This document shows positions 1-11,347 of a DNA stretch of 64,000 nt, one piece after another; within the stretch, counting starts at the first letter, position 1, and every line of letters begins with the position of its first letter. The DNA is taken from positions 54,354,001 through 54,418,000 of the forward strand of contig NC_064834.1 in NCBI RefSeq assembly GCF_024166365.1, written 5' to 3'. The notes under the pieces were generated by a model. The model ran no database searches and was not told the origin of the DNA. It saw only the letters and a list, made by a program, of their open reading frames with translations. This DNA comes from Elephas maximus indicus (taxonomy: Eukaryota; Chordata; Mammalia; Proboscidea; Elephantidae). Both the position numbers and the translations under genes were made by a program.

Positions 1-3000
1 CCTTCACTTTGAAGTTGCTGATCAGAAAGACCGCCTTGGGATTGCCCTCCAAGGAGGGTAGCTGCCCATCATCCGGCACCTCCAGGTCAAACCTCTGGAG
101 CACCCAGGACAGGAAGAGGAAGAGCTCCTGGCGGGCCAGGATCTCACCTAGGCAGGAGCGGGGTCCCGCCCCAAAGGGCAAGTAGCTCAATGTTGGTGAG
201 ATGAGCTGGCACCCGGTTGGGTCCAAGAAGCGCTCTGTGGGAGTGGGGAGGCATCAGTCGGGCCAGGGCAGGAATAAGGAAAGTGTACCTCTGTCCTGAT
301 GGAGGGGGAGATATGGCCCTGCCTGGGAGCCCCAACCTAAGGAGAGGTACAGCCCTGCTCTCAAGTAGCCCTTAATTACACAGGGGAATTGAAAGGTTCA
401 GGAAGGATGGAAAGGAGGTAGTGTTAACAGATCCAAGTACCACTATCCAAGGGGTAAGGAGACAGATTTAATGGGGAAGCATATGCCTAGAGGGTTTGTT
501 GGAAGAGGACATTTTCAGTTGGTAGAGGGAGGAGGTGGGAAACCCAGTAGTGGGAATTAGGCTAAGTCTGAGGTAGGATGGGAATGTCTATAGGTCCATA
601 TGGTTGGAACCAAGGGTTTTCTAGTAGCAAGCTGGGCAGAGGGGAAGGGGTGCTGGGGTGGTGGACACAGAGTCCAGGCTGGCTGTGTGGCCTGGGAGCA
701 GGGCAGGACAGGGACTCACCAGGCATGAACTGGTCCGGCTGGTGCCACTCCTTCTCACTGTGATGCAGTGCCCACAAATTGATGATAACATTTGTGCCTT
801 TGTCAATGGTAAACTCACCAATGCTGCCCCAGAGAGGGAGAGGAAAAAAGGGAGCTGCAAGATTGCCCTCCCCTTCCTGCTCATTTCCCCACCCCTGGGG
901 GAAAAGAGCCCTTTACTTCTCTCATTCCCACTCCTTCATCTTTTCCTCGGCCTCTGCCAGGTAGAATATGAATCCAGCCCTTTTCTAGCCCTGTTGTCCT
1001 GACAAAGCATTTATGTATTAACATCTGGGTACATGGAGGTTTGTGTCAGGGCATGTGGCTGTGCATTTTGAGCTGGTGCATATATGTGCTACAGCTTCTG
1101 GCCTGGGTAGGAGCATAGGGCGCCCCAGTCTTTCATCCCAGAGCACGGCTCCAGGGCTGTCGGCAGCCTCTGAGGGAGGTCAGGTGGAGCTGTGGAGTAG
1201 TGGCAGTGGGTGGTGGGTATAGTGATTAATAGATTAGTAGGGTTATGGGTGGGGTGATTTGTAGTAGTCAGTGGTTGACTATACATAGGTTGCCCAGCAG
1301 GCTGGGGGCTGGGGGCCCAGCAAGCAGTGTTGGATGCATCATAGGGCTGGATGTCATTGGGAAGGAAGGCATACCTGGAGTCAGTGGAAGCCATGTGGGG
1401 GGTGAGGAGGGGAGCTATAGGTCGGATGCGTAGCACCTCTCGGATGGTGGCCTCCAGCAGAACGAGGTGGTTCCGGTCACTCAGAGTTGGTGTGCGACTA
1501 AAACCTATGTTCTGGTCAATCTCCTCCTGGATCTTTTTCTTCACCTGAGGACCAGAGAAGGGTGGATGTGACCACCATGCTTAAGGCTAGGAAGAATCCT
1601 ATTGTCACATTCAGAAGAGCCTGTCCCAAACTCTTTCCAGTGATGGCTTTACAGCCCAGGCCCTACTTCCAAAAGTTGAGGCAGCTCTACCCTGGGGCCA
1701 GAGCCAGCCACTGCTTGGGTGAGGGCTGGGGCAGCCCAGTCCTTCTGCATAGAAGGCCTGAGCTATTGGGTATTGCCGCTTCCTCTCTCTGGAACCCAGA
1801 GGTAGGGCTGGCTGGGGTCAAGGATGGGATAGGAAGACAGGAATGGGAAGAAGACCACCTGAGGGTTGTGCAGCAGGAAGGCCACAGTCCACTTCATCAC
1901 AGAGGTAGTGGTCTCCACACCAGCCCCGAAGATGTCCATCATGGTGGCAATAATGTGTTCTTGAGAAAGCATCTTTGAATCCTGGTCTGGGCCATCATTG
2001 TTATTGTCTGAGCTCATCTTGGCTTGGATCAGTATGTCTAGCAGGTTAGTGATAGAGTCACTGCTGAATTTCTCCTGAGTTAGGTGAAATTGGGAGACAG
2101 TGGTAAGGAAAGAGTCTCATCCACAATGCTCACACTGTACTTCCATCCCAGAGTGGACATACAAAGACCTTTTCTACCTTAGAATTGAGGGAGTAGATGG
2201 GGCTGGGTGAGATCTATGAGCTTGTGGAGGCACTGGGCCCTCTTTAAATTTGGGGGGCAGGTGGGTCCCTTCTAGGATCCTCTTCATTTCCTAACTTCCC
2301 CATCTCCATTCATTAATTCAGTTTTCACTGAGTACCTACTATGTGCCAGACTCTCTGCTAGGTACTGGAGACCCTGTAGTATCCAAAATGGACCCCAACC
2401 CTGCTCTCATGGCACTTTCGATCTAACTCATACTCCCTTCTGCTCCATCACTTACCTTGTATTTTTCTACGGTTTTATGCATCAGTTCACTTCGTATTTT
2501 AACAGCATTCTTCATCATTTGCAGGGATTTGAAGGGGAAAATCTATGAAGTAGAAAGAAATGTCCAGTCCATCCCTCTACCAATTTACTTCTCCAACTAC
2601 CAGAATCTCTCCTGGAAGCAGAGCCTAGCTTTCTGTCTCTGGAGAGTTCCCACTCCAAACCCAACCTTCAGCCAAGATGGAAGACAAGGTGGGAACACAG
2701 AATGGGATCAATGCCCAATAGCAAAATTCTAAACAAGGGTGGAGGGTGTGGTCTCCACTTCTCCCCATTCAATCAAACATCAAGCACTGATCGAGGGTCC
2801 TCTCAGTAGACTCTGCTCAGGCAAATTCCTCAACATCACTGAGCCAGTTTTCTCATCTGCACGATGGGGATAATAAAACTCACCTTTCAGGGGAATTCAA
2901 CGATTAGTGTGTGTAGAGTCCTTAATACTTAGACATAGTGATAGCTCAATAAATGAAATACATTACTGTGAATATTAAAATGCATGGTTAAAAAGCTAAA

Positions 3001-5576
3001 TCTACTTATGTAGAGAAGTGGTGAAGGTCAGAGGAGGTAGAGGTCACTGTGGCTGAGGTGATCAGGAAAAAGATGGGTCTGGAGCTGGGCAGTAAGAAGA
3101 AGAATTGGGGACACTGTCAGGGTCTGCTGGAGTGTGAAGGTGGGTCTGGCTTCATCCTCACCTTCAAGCAGGGGAAGATATCCACCAGACTGTGGGTGTC
3201 CAGATTCTCCAGGATGATTTCATTGTACATTTTTATGACATGCAGATCAGGATCATCATACGTGTAGGAAGAGTTGAAGCAGAACATGGAGATCATGTTG
3301 GTCACAGCCAGGAAGACAGGTAACGATATATCTATAGACTGTCCATTCTGGTTGGCCAGGAAATCACATAATGAGCTGATTTCCTTAAGTACTGAGGGAA
3401 GAGAAGGGCATCTTAACCAAGGCAGGGAACAGATAACAGATGGCCACTAGATGGCAGTGGTGGCCAAGAAAACACTGGCCAGAACCACCCATAACCCCCT
3501 TCCCCTGCCTAATCCACCTTTCCTCCACCCTCAAGAAACACAGCAGTCCCTGTGGGATCCAGGCCCAGCCCCAGGGTCTAGCCAAGTACTCACTGATCTT
3601 CTCTAGCCTCTGGTGGCCGTCCTTGAACAGGGTAAACGCAGCCTGCACCAGCTTTCTATGTAGCTGCCAGTGGGGACCACTGTCGGCAAAGGCGACGCCT
3701 TTTTGGTTGTTTGACACCATTGCCAGAGTTAGCTTTGGAGCACAGACAAGGATGTAGGAGTCAGACGCCACTCACCTTGCCCTTGCCCTGGGCCTCCTGC
3801 ACCTCTTCCCCTTCCTGGGGAAGAAGGCAGGTACCCACCATGCTGACCCCTACATGGGAATATCCCTGCTCTGCTCCACCATGACTGTAAGCTTTTGACA
3901 GGGCAGGGCGTGACTCTCCTACTCCCAATTCCATCAGAGTGACAGTACAGTGAGGAGAAAGAAAGAACACTGAATTAAAATACAGGAGTACTGGGTGTTC
4001 AGTTCACTGACAGTGTAATCTCTAGGCCTCTCTTTTTTCATCAGTTTTTAATTGGGGAGGGTAGTGTGAATGGGATAAACCCCCTGAATTGTGCCAGTCC
4101 TGAGGGCAGGAAGCAGGCCAGCTTGTAGAGACTGAGGGCTGCCAAGGCCTCTACCTTTCCCTGGGTAGGGGGGTGGGGGTGGGTGCTAAAGGCACAGCTC
4201 ACCTCCTTATTGTTTACCTGTCTACTTATAAGGCCATGTGTGTGAGTGTCTTGTTTACCCAGTCTGGGCTTGCACTGAGCCACCTCTTCCAAAAAAAAAA
4301 AAAAAAGGCACCCCAAAAAGTGCAAGGGTCCAAAGCCTCACCTCTTCCATTCCTTGACCCCCAAGCCCCATATGACTCAGCCCCCTCCATCCTCTCTGCC
4401 CTGGGGAGAAGGGCTCAGTAGAGGTGAGAGCGAGGCTGTTGGTCAGCAGACCTGGCTGACTGGTCCACGGAAAAATGAGTCAACCCTAGGCCAGGTCAAA
4501 ATTGAGAGGCTGGCTGGGGGCCTGCCTGGGTGCTTAGGGGAGCAGTCAGCAGCAGGGCACTGGAAGTGTTTCTGTGTGGTGAGTGCCTCCCCAGAAGCAC
4601 CACAAGCCCGCTCAGTAGGGCCATCAGCATCCTTGAAATGCTACCACGGGTCAGCCCCCTATCAGCTGGAGCAGCTGTAGGCTGCTCTAGGAAAACTGCA
4701 ATCCCAGCCCTTCAAGAGCCAGGCTACTTCTCCTAGCACCTTCCCACAGAGGACAGTAATAACTAACCCAGTTCCAGACAAGGGGTAACATTAATAATGG
4801 TTATTTATTGAGCACATTGAGCAATGGTTATTTATTGAGCACATTGAGCAATGGTTATTTATTGAGCACATTGAGCAATGGTTATTTATTGAGCACATAC
4901 TGTGCTGGGCACTGGGCTAAGGGTTTTAAATCCATAAAAATCTCATTTAATTAGGGAAGTCTGGGCCCAGAGAGATAATCATCCGGCTCAGGGGAGACTT
5001 GACTGCAATGAGAACTTCCTGACCCCCTCAGGCCAGTGTCCCCACCCCACCCCTCCTCCTGAGCAGCCTGGAAAAGGAGGCCTCCTTTAATTTTTTCTGC
5101 CCAGTTTAGAGGCTGCATGGGGTCTGAAGAGCTGTTCCTCTGCCATCCCCTTGCAAGTCTGTCTTTGGAAGAATTATAGGTTGTTGAAGCTGAAAGGGTC
5201 ATTCCAGCCATGGTCTTGCCTAAAGAACTGAACAACCCCAAAGGGCAGTGAGGGATGAGGTAGGATGGGCACTGCTTACCACATTGGGTCGCCCGGAGAA
5301 TTCTCTGCCTTTCTTGATGAGCACCTCCCTGGCCAGCTGGTACTGGCCGACAACCACATAAGTTGCGGTACCCAGACGAAAAGAATAGATGGGGCCATAT
5401 TTTTTCTGCAGCTTGAAGAAATTGATGTGAGGATGTCCATGTCGAGGGAGGAAAGGCAGGCTGCCCACCAGGGGCAGGAACGGGAGGCTCTTGGGGTACT
5501 TGGCACCAGGGCGCCTTATCTTGGGCCAAAAGTAATAAACTAGGGTGAGCAGCAAGACAGCCAAGAGCTCCCACAT
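1..5576 (-). CDS. CYP17A1: CYP17A1, steroid 17-alpha-hydroxylase/17,20-lyase (3' end cut by window edge)
   Basis: This is a microsomal P450 that 17-hydroxylates pregnenolone and progesterone and then cleaves the C17-C20 bond, opening cortisol and sex-steroid synthesis. On the minus strand the coding exons are 5576-5280, 3732-3594, 3391-3162, 2542-2456, 2074-1859, 1544-1375, 823-720 and 235-1. All donors are GT, all acceptors AG, and phases join without a break, giving 492 codons of the 508 in human. The start ATG is followed by an N-terminal membrane anchor ([16 protein letters not shown]). Residue numbers match human: N202, D298, I-helix GAGVET with E305/T306, K-helix ExxR at 359-362, R347 and R358 (known lyase/cytochrome b5 residues), and heme loop [11 protein letters not shown] with C442. 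Residue 105 is Val. Roughly 16 C-terminal codons lie outside the window. Identification is secure; exon limits come from splice sites and recalled homology. Confidence 0.97.
2290..2420 (+). repeat. L2-like ancient LINE fragment (CYP17A1 intron 4)
   Basis: The segment has the typical eroded L2 3'-end phrase (CACTGAGTACCTACTATGTG, then a 'gctaggtactgga' stretch and 'ctcatggcac'). It lies in the intron between coding exons 4 and 5. Confidence 0.55.
2811..2970 (+). repeat. MIR SINE (CYP17A1 intron 3)
   Basis: It contains the MIR core and tail: 'cagttttctcatctgcacga', 'ggggataataa', and a closing 'tagctcaataaatg'. It is an ancient mammalian SINE. Confidence 0.7.
4796..4900. repeat. 27-bp minisatellite, about 3.9 copies (CYP17A1 intron 1)
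   Basis: The 27-base unit beginning AATGGTTATTTATTGAGCAC is repeated at 4796, 4823 and 4850, with a fourth partial copy at 4877. The complete copies look identical. The unit grew from an L2/MIR-like 'ttattgagcacatactgtgc' stretch that continues unrepeated after 4900. Confidence 0.9.
4901..5015 (+). repeat. L2/MIR-like tail after the minisatellite
   Basis: 'tgctgggcactgggctaagg', then 'aaaaatctcatttaatt' and 'gggcccagagagat', read as a degraded L2 or MIR end. It is the source sequence of the adjacent 27-bp repeat. Confidence 0.5.
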
Positions 5577-5650
5577 GGTGGCTGGGTGCCGGTGGGCAGG
5601 ATGGACAGCTGTGGAGTGAAGAGTTACAGTTACACTGGGGTATAAGGAGG

Positions 5651-5690
5651 ACTTTTTAAAGACTGATCTGCCCTTCACCTTGACTTTGTG
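5651..5690 (-). promoter_or_regulatory. CYP17A1 proximal promoter: SF-1-type site and TATA-like element
   Basis: Read on the minus strand, TCAAGGTGA (5675-5683) is a perfect steroidogenic factor 1 (NR5A1) half-site about 100 nt upstream of the CYP17A1 ATG. A TATA-like TTTAAAAA follows at 5653-5660. SF-1 drives CYP17A1 in adrenal and gonad in other mammals; that the site is used here is inferred from sequence and position. Confidence 0.7.
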
Positions 5691-6004
5691 CTATCTCTTG
5701 CCTTGTGGAAGTTTATCCTGGAACAATGCCAAGCCTGAGCCCTCTTCCAGAATGGGGAGAGGAACGGGGAGTGGAGCCTCCTCAAGGGCTGGCTCAATTT
5801 CATGGCAAACCCCGGAGGGAGGGGCCGGGCCATGAAAGGACAGCTGGTCCCCCTCTCTGGAGCTGTCTGTCCATGGATATCTCCAGAGTGTGCAGAAGCA
5901 AATGGTACCTGGGTCATGAATCAAGGCTTGGGATTTTCCACATTTTAAAATCAAAACCAAAGCACAGATGACAAGGACTGGAAGGGCTACGACCAGCAGG
6001 AACT

Positions 6005-6260
6005 GTGGAGGTATCTAGTTATGTCATCTAACAGCTGAGGAAAGTGAGGCCTTGAAAGGTCAGATTTGTATAAGGTCACATAAGATAGTGACAGTAAGAA
6101 TCCAGGTGTCCTAACCCCTGTTTGCTGCTTTTTCCAGATAGAATAAAGCCCAGGACTGAGAGCATGGGCCTTACAGTCAGATAGGTTTGGGTTAAATTTT
6201 TAGCCTGGCTACTTCCTGGCTATATGGCCTTGGGTGGGTTTCTTAATCTTTAAAAAATAT
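6005..6260. repeat. Two MIR fragments upstream of CYP17A1
   Basis: The first piece (about 6030-6125) has 'gaggaaagtgaggcct' and 'aggtcacataag'. The second (about 6150-6250) has 'agcatgggccttacagtcag' and 'ctatatggccttgggtggg'. These are phrases from the two halves of the MIR consensus. Confidence 0.65.
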
Positions 6261-6275
6261 ATATATATTATTTTA

Positions 6276-6830
6276 AAATGTTGTTGTTGTTAGGTGCCAT
6301 CGAGTTGGTTCTAACTCATAGTGACCTTACGTACAACTGAACAAAACTCTGCCTGGTCCTGCCCCATCCTCACAATCATTGTTATGCTTAAGCCCATTGT
6401 TGCAGCCACTGTGTCAATCCATTTCGTTGAGGGGTCTTCCTCTTTTTTGCTGATCCTCTACTTCACAAAGCATGAGGTCCTTCTCCAGGGAAAGGTTCCT
6501 CCTGATAACATGTCCAAAGTACACAAGAAGTCTCACCATTTTCCCTTCTAAGGAGCATTCTGGTTGTACTTCTTCCAAGACAGATTTGTTCACTCTTTTG
6601 GCAGTCCATTGTATATTCAATATTATTTGCCAACACAATTCAAAGGCATCTATTCTTCTTCAGACTTCCTTATTCATTGTCCAGCTTTCACATGCACATG
6701 AGGCAATTGAAAATACTTTAGCTTGGGTCAGGTGCACCTTAGTCCTCAAACTGACATATTCTTAATAGTACAAAAATGTCTTGTGCAGCAGATTTGCCCA
6801 ACACAAAACCTCGTTTGCTTTCTTTCTCTT
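6276..6830 (-). mobile_element. RTE (BovB-like) LINE 3' portion with ORF2 C-terminus
   Basis: On the minus strand a 74-codon open stretch (6638-6414) carries the RTE/BovB ORF2 C-terminal signature: IQWTAKRVNKSVLEE, then LEGKMVRLLVYFGHVIRR, then KRGRP. The element ends at 6285 with a (GTT)n-type tail, seen on plus as TTGTTGTTGTTAGGTGCCAT. The part that would lie upstream of this continues at 8230-8560, beyond an L1 insertion. Confidence 0.85.
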
Positions 6831-7950
6831 TTTAAATTTTTTATTATTGTATTGTAGATGAAGGTTTATGGAACTAGTTTCTCATTAAACAATTAGTACA
6901 CCTATTGTTTTATGACATTGGTTAACAACCCCACTACATGTCAAAGCCCTTCTACCTTGGGTTCCCTATTACCAGCTTTCCTGTCCCCTACTGCCTTCTA
7001 GTCCTTGCCCCTTGACTGGTGTGCCCCTTTAGTCTCGTTTTATTTTATGGCACCTGTCTAATCTTGGGCTGAAGGGTGAACCTCAGGAGGAACTTCATTA
7101 CTGAGCTAAAAGGGTGTCCAGGGGCCGTACTCTCGGGGTTTCTCCAGTCTCTGTCAGGCCAGTAAGTCTGGCCTTTTTTTGTGAGTTAGAATTTTGTTCT
7201 ACATTTTTCTCCAGCTCTGTCCAGGACCCTCTATTGTGATCCCTGTCAGAGCAGTCAGTGGTGACAGCCAGGCACCATCTAGTTGTGTTGGACTCAGTCT
7301 GGTGGAGGCTATTGTAGTTGTGGTCCATTAGACCTTTGGACTAATCTTTCCCTTGTGTTTTCATTCGCTCTTTTTTCCTGATGGGGTAAGACCAGTGGAG
7401 TATCTTAGATGGCTGTGTCATGGATTGAATTATATCCCCCAAAAATGTGTATACCAGTTTGGCTGGGCCACGATTCTCAGTATTGTGTGGTTGTCCTCCA
7501 TTTTGTGATTGTAATTTTACGTTAAAGAGGATTAGGGTGGGATTGTAGCACCCTTACTAAGGTTGTATCCCTGATCCAATGTAAAGGGAGTTTCCCTGGG
7601 GTGTGGCCTGCACCACCTTTTATCTTATAGGAGATAAAAGGAAAGGGAAGCAAGCAGAGAGTTGGGGGACCTCAGGCTACCAAGAAAGCAGGGCTGGGAG
7701 CAGAGCGCATCCTTTGGACTGGGGTCCCTGCATAGACAAACTACTAGCCTGGGGGAAGATTGATGAGAAGGCTGACAGAGAGAGAAAGCCTTCCCCTGAA
7801 GATGACACCCTGAATTTGGACTTCTAGCGTGAGAGAAATAAACTTCTCTTTGTTGAAGCCATCCAATTGTGCTATTTCTGTTATAGCAGCACTAGATAAC
7901 CAAGACAGGCCATTAACAAGCTTTTAAGACCCCAGACGCTACTCACTGTC
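6831..7950 (-). mobile_element. L1 3' UTR (afrotherian L1), interrupted by an LTR
   Basis: The T-rich start at 6831 is the inverted poly(A) end. The sequence then matches the same 3' UTR seen repeatedly in this window (for example 12400-13030 and 23237-23580): 'gatgaaggtttatggaac', 'gtgccccttt', 'cttcattactgagct'. It is split by the LTR at 7416-7907 and resumes with 'acaagcttttaagacccc'. It sits inside the RTE element. Confidence 0.85.
7416..7907 (+). mobile_element. Solo LTR, MaLR-like (492 bp)
   Basis: It starts TGTCATGGATTGAATTATAT and ends 'gcactagataaccaagaca', the same ends as the paired LTRs of the 16641-18570 element. AATAAA occurs near 7839, followed by the family's 'ttctctttgttgaagccatc' stretch. 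Flanks ggctg/ggcca may be a worn target duplication. The first-base family name is unknown to me. Confidence 0.8.
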
Positions 7951-8229
7951 ATTAGATTTTTTTTTAATTCAATATATTTTTTATATGATTTTAAATCTAT
8001 AACACATACTACCTTATTTCCTTTGGGATTTGAATAGTAAAATGATGCAATATTTTGGAATCCAATATAAACTGCTTTTAAACTGACTCAAGAGAAAGAG
8101 AGGGACGATCTAGTAAAACCAAGAGTTTCCACTTTATCGTTTATTACATCCAAATTCTTGTTAGAAATCATTTTGGGCAACTAAAGGGCTAATGCTCTGC
8201 CTGTAACAATTGTCAATCTGTTCAAACAA
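7951..8229. other. AT-rich stretch within the broken RTE element, no recognised content
   Basis: No reading frame or familiar repeat was recognised. It lies between the L1 insertion and the RTE RT block and may be target DNA or decayed RTE. Confidence 0.4.
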
Positions 8230-8560
8230 AGTTCTAAATACGAGGTTATTTCATTTGATTTCTTGAAGGTTGCTTCCATGGGCATTGATTATGGATCCAA
8301 ATAAAATGAAATCCTTGACAACTTCAACCTTTTATTTATCATGATGCTGCTTATTGGTCCAGTTGTGAAGATTTTCATTTTATTTATGTTGAGGTATAAC
8401 CCATACTGAAGGCTACAGTCTTTGATCTTCATCAGTTAAGTGCTTCAAGTCCTCTTCACTTTCAGCAAGCAATGTTGTGCCATCTGCATATCGCCGGTTG
8501 TTAATGAGTCTTCCTCCAATCCTGATGCCGCATTCTTCTTCATATAGTCCAGCTTCTCAG
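8230..8560 (-). mobile_element. RTE LINE reverse-transcriptase segment
   Basis: On the minus strand the translation contains RYADGTTLLAESEEDLKHL, matching the RTE RT catalytic block in which YADD has become YADG. This is followed by QYGLYLNI and a 'gatccataatcaatgcccat' stretch. It is the upstream part of the 6276-6830 copy; the L1 at 6831-7950 lies between them. Confidence 0.8.
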
Positions 8561-9030
8561 ATTATTTGCTCAGCACGTGAGTGGTGGGTACAACCATTAC
8601 CACTGTTCCTAAAACTTTTCATCATCCCACACAGAAACTCTGTCCTTATTAAGCAGTAGCTCCCCACTTTCCCTCACCCCAGCTTCTGGTAACCTCTAAT
8701 CTATGTTCTAACCCTATGAATCTGTCCCTTCTACATAAATGGAATCATACTATATTTGTCCTTTTGTGTCTGGCTTATTTCACTTAGCATAATGTTTTCA
8801 AGGTTCACCCACGCTGTAGCATGCATTAGAGCTTCATTCCTTTTTAAGATGGAATAATATTCCTTTGTATACATGTACCACATTTTGTTTATCCATTCAT
8901 CTGTTGATGGACATTTAGGTTATTTTTACCTTTTGGCTGTTGTGAATAATACTGCTATGAACATTCATGTACAAGTGTCTTTTGAATCCCTGTTTTCAGC
9001 TGAGTCTATACTTTGCTGGGTCATATGGTA
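8561..9030 (-). mobile_element. Old L1 fragment (antisense 3' region)
   Basis: Plus-strand phrases 'ggaataatattcctttgtat', 'tatccattcatctgttgatg' and 'gctgggtcatatggtaattc' are the antisense of L1 ORF2 3' end. Several mismatches from the same phrases at 11130-11310 show age. Confidence 0.75.
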
Positions 9031-9237
9031 ATTCTTCCAAAAGTAGAGAGTAATTCTCCCAAAGTAGAGGGTCAGCAAGAAAGAGGAAGACCCTCAACAA
9101 GATGATTTGACACAGTGGTTACAACAATGGGCTCAAACATAGTTGTGAAGATGGCACAGGACCACACAGTGTTTCATTCTGTTGTACATAGGGTCACTAT
9201 GAGTCAAAACCAACTCGACAGCACCTAACAACATCAA
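9031..9237 (+). mobile_element. RTE LINE 3' end (plus strand)
   Basis: It carries 'cagcaagaaagaggaagacc', 'tttgacacagtggttacaac' and the terminal 'gtcactatgagtcaaaacca' with 'cagcacctaacaacatcaac'. This is the 3' end of the same RTE family as 11348-11932. Confidence 0.8.
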
Positions 9238-9254
9238 CATGCTAATTCTATGTT

Positions 9255-10575
9255 TACGTAACCTTTTTAGATTTTAGTTTTCTCCTCTGTAAAATGGGAA
9301 TAATAATGGATTCTACTTCTAAGGGCTGTTTGTGATTTGATGAACTAACACGTGTAAAAGTGATGCCTAGCATGAAGAACTCATAGAATGTTTACTCTTA
9401 TCATTATTATACCAAAATAAGTTTCCCAGTTTTTCTGAGTTCTTATGAGTAGATCTTCCTGACAGACACAATTCTTATCTTCTGCTGGTAGTCTTCAGTG
9501 GTTCAGTTAGTATTTTTACCAGATAAATCACAGCCCCTAGAGAGTAAATCACAGCCCCTAAAGAGTGGGCAATGTCAATCATCTGTCAATCATCACAGAA
9601 GAGGTAGGTCCTCAGACAGGCAATCGGGGTCATAGGTCAAGACTCACAAAGGTGGGAGACAGAATTTCTGCCCCTCTCTGGGGGGTTGCCTGACACTGTT
9701 TGTACCTTGAGGAATGTGGACTGGTGTAAGGGCTGCTGGAACTAGGCAGGAAGGCAGCAGGTATCTCATGATGAAGATAAGCCAACCAGGTTTTGTAAGC
9801 CAGACTGCCTGGTTGCCTGTTACTCTGAATGTTCAGATATTGTTTAGATTTTTAGGGCCATCACAGAGTAGGTCAGATATATAAACTAGGATAGTCAGAG
9901 AAGCTTCATGAAAGGGAATTTGAGCCAGGCCTTGCAGGAGAGTCATGATTTTTAGACAGAGGCATGAGGCAGTGAAGGAAAAAGGGCATTCTTGGAAGAG
10001 ATAAGAGCAGAGTCAAACATGTGGAGACGGGAAGGAATATGTGAGTGGGATGGTGATGGTCCTCACTGAAGAAACAAAGGAGGTGTATTATGGGGGATCC
10101 CCGAGAAATTAGTTTAGATGGGTTTACTAAGTCACGCTCCAGAGCACTGAAATGGGACTGAGGAGGATGTGGGAGCTGCTGAAAGTTGTTGAGCAGGGGC
10201 ATGACAGTGTGACTTGTTTTTAGGAGGGTATTCAGCACCCACAGTAGACTGGATGGGGAGATCTTATGTAAGTCTGACAGCTGGACTGAAAAATGGAGAG
10301 GCATGAGCCCTGTGATCCAGGCAAGAGCCTAAGTGGGGTCAACAAGCTGGTAGAGAAATATAAATGGGTCTTTTCTATTCCTAATGTAAGTGACGAGGTG
10401 ATTCTCTGTTTCACCCCGAGTCATGAACGAGAAATAGGAAATTGTTTTTTAGTAATAAAATTTGTTGCTTCACACCCTCACCACCGTATTATAAAAGTTA
10501 AACATGATAATTGCAGAAAATTTGGAAAATACAGGTAACTAAAAATAAATAAAAATTTTTTAATATCTTTTTTAA
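9255..10575. other. Intergenic stretch with MIR and L2-like remnants
   Basis: A MIR occupies about 9260-9410 ('ttctcctctgtaaaatggga', 'aataataatgga'). A region at about 9900-10330 ('tttgagccaggccttgcagg', 'aaagggcattcttggaagag') resembles old L2-type sequence. The rest of the stretch shows nothing I recognise. Open frames here are short and lack any coding signature. Confidence 0.5.
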
Positions 10576-10580
10576 CCTAA

Positions 10581-10737
10581 GGCTCTGAAGACACAGTGGT
10601 TAAGCATTTGGCTGCTAAACAAAAGGTCAGCAATTCAAAGCCACCAGCCACTCCTTGGAAACCGTATGGGGCAGTCCTACTCTGTCCTATAGGGTCGCTA
10701 TGAGTTGGAATTGACTTGATAGCAACGGGTTTTTTCT
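10581..10737 (+). repeat. AfroSINE (tRNA-derived SINE)
   Basis: The head 'acagtggttaagcatttggctg' region gives the A box, and the 'aggtcagcaattcaaagcc' stretch gives the B box. The body 'actctgtcctatagggtcgc' and tail 'gaattgacttgatagcaacg' complete the afrotherian SINE layout. Confidence 0.9.
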
Positions 10738-11305
10738 TAACCTAAATGAAGCCATATTGAATTTTGGATACTTTTCTATGTTTCTAAAGATTATATATAC
10801 GTAATGCAACATTTGACAATTCAATATTTTTTCATGTACAATTCAGTGACGCCAATTACATTTATCATGTTGTGCAACCATTACCAGAATCCGTTGCCAA
10901 ATTTCCCATCACTGTTAACAGATACTCAATGCTTCCTAAACAATGACTCTCTCTCTCCCTCCTGCCCCTGGTACCACTAATAAACTTTGGTCTCTATACA
11001 TTTGCCTAACCCAGATATTTCATATAAGTGGGATCATACAATATTTGTGCTTTTGTGATTGACTTACTTCACTCAGCATGTTTACTAGGTTCATCCATTT
11101 TGTAACAAGTATTAGAACATCATTTCTCTTTATGGCTGAGTAATATTCCATTTTATTTACTCATTCATCTGTTGATGGACATTCAAGTTGTCTCTATATT
11201 TTGGCTATTGTGAATAGTGTTACAATGAACATTGGCATACACGTGTCTGAGTTGCTGATTTCAAGTCTCTTAGGTATACACCTAGGAGTGGAATTGCTGG
11301 GTCAT

Positions 11306-11347
11306 ATAGTAGTTTTACTTTTTTTTTTTTTTATAGTAGTTTTACTT
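11306..11347 (-). repeat. Poly(T) insertion flanked by a perfect 15-bp direct repeat
   Basis: ATAGTAGTTTTACTT at 11306-11320 is followed by 12 extra T and the same 15 bases at 11333-11347. This is what a LINE-driven insertion of little more than a poly(A) tail, on the minus strand, would leave. The second copy is also the left flank of the adjacent RTE element. Confidence 0.75.

Noticed and set aside
4796-4900. Regular short repeats reminiscent of a CRISPR array
   Set aside because: Units are directly joined without unique spacers, and the DNA is mammalian; it is a minisatellite.
4951-5574. 207-codon open frame on the minus strand over CYP17A1 exon 1 and intron 1
   Set aside because: It overlaps exon 1 in a different frame, then runs through intron; its composition is low-complexity and resembles no protein.
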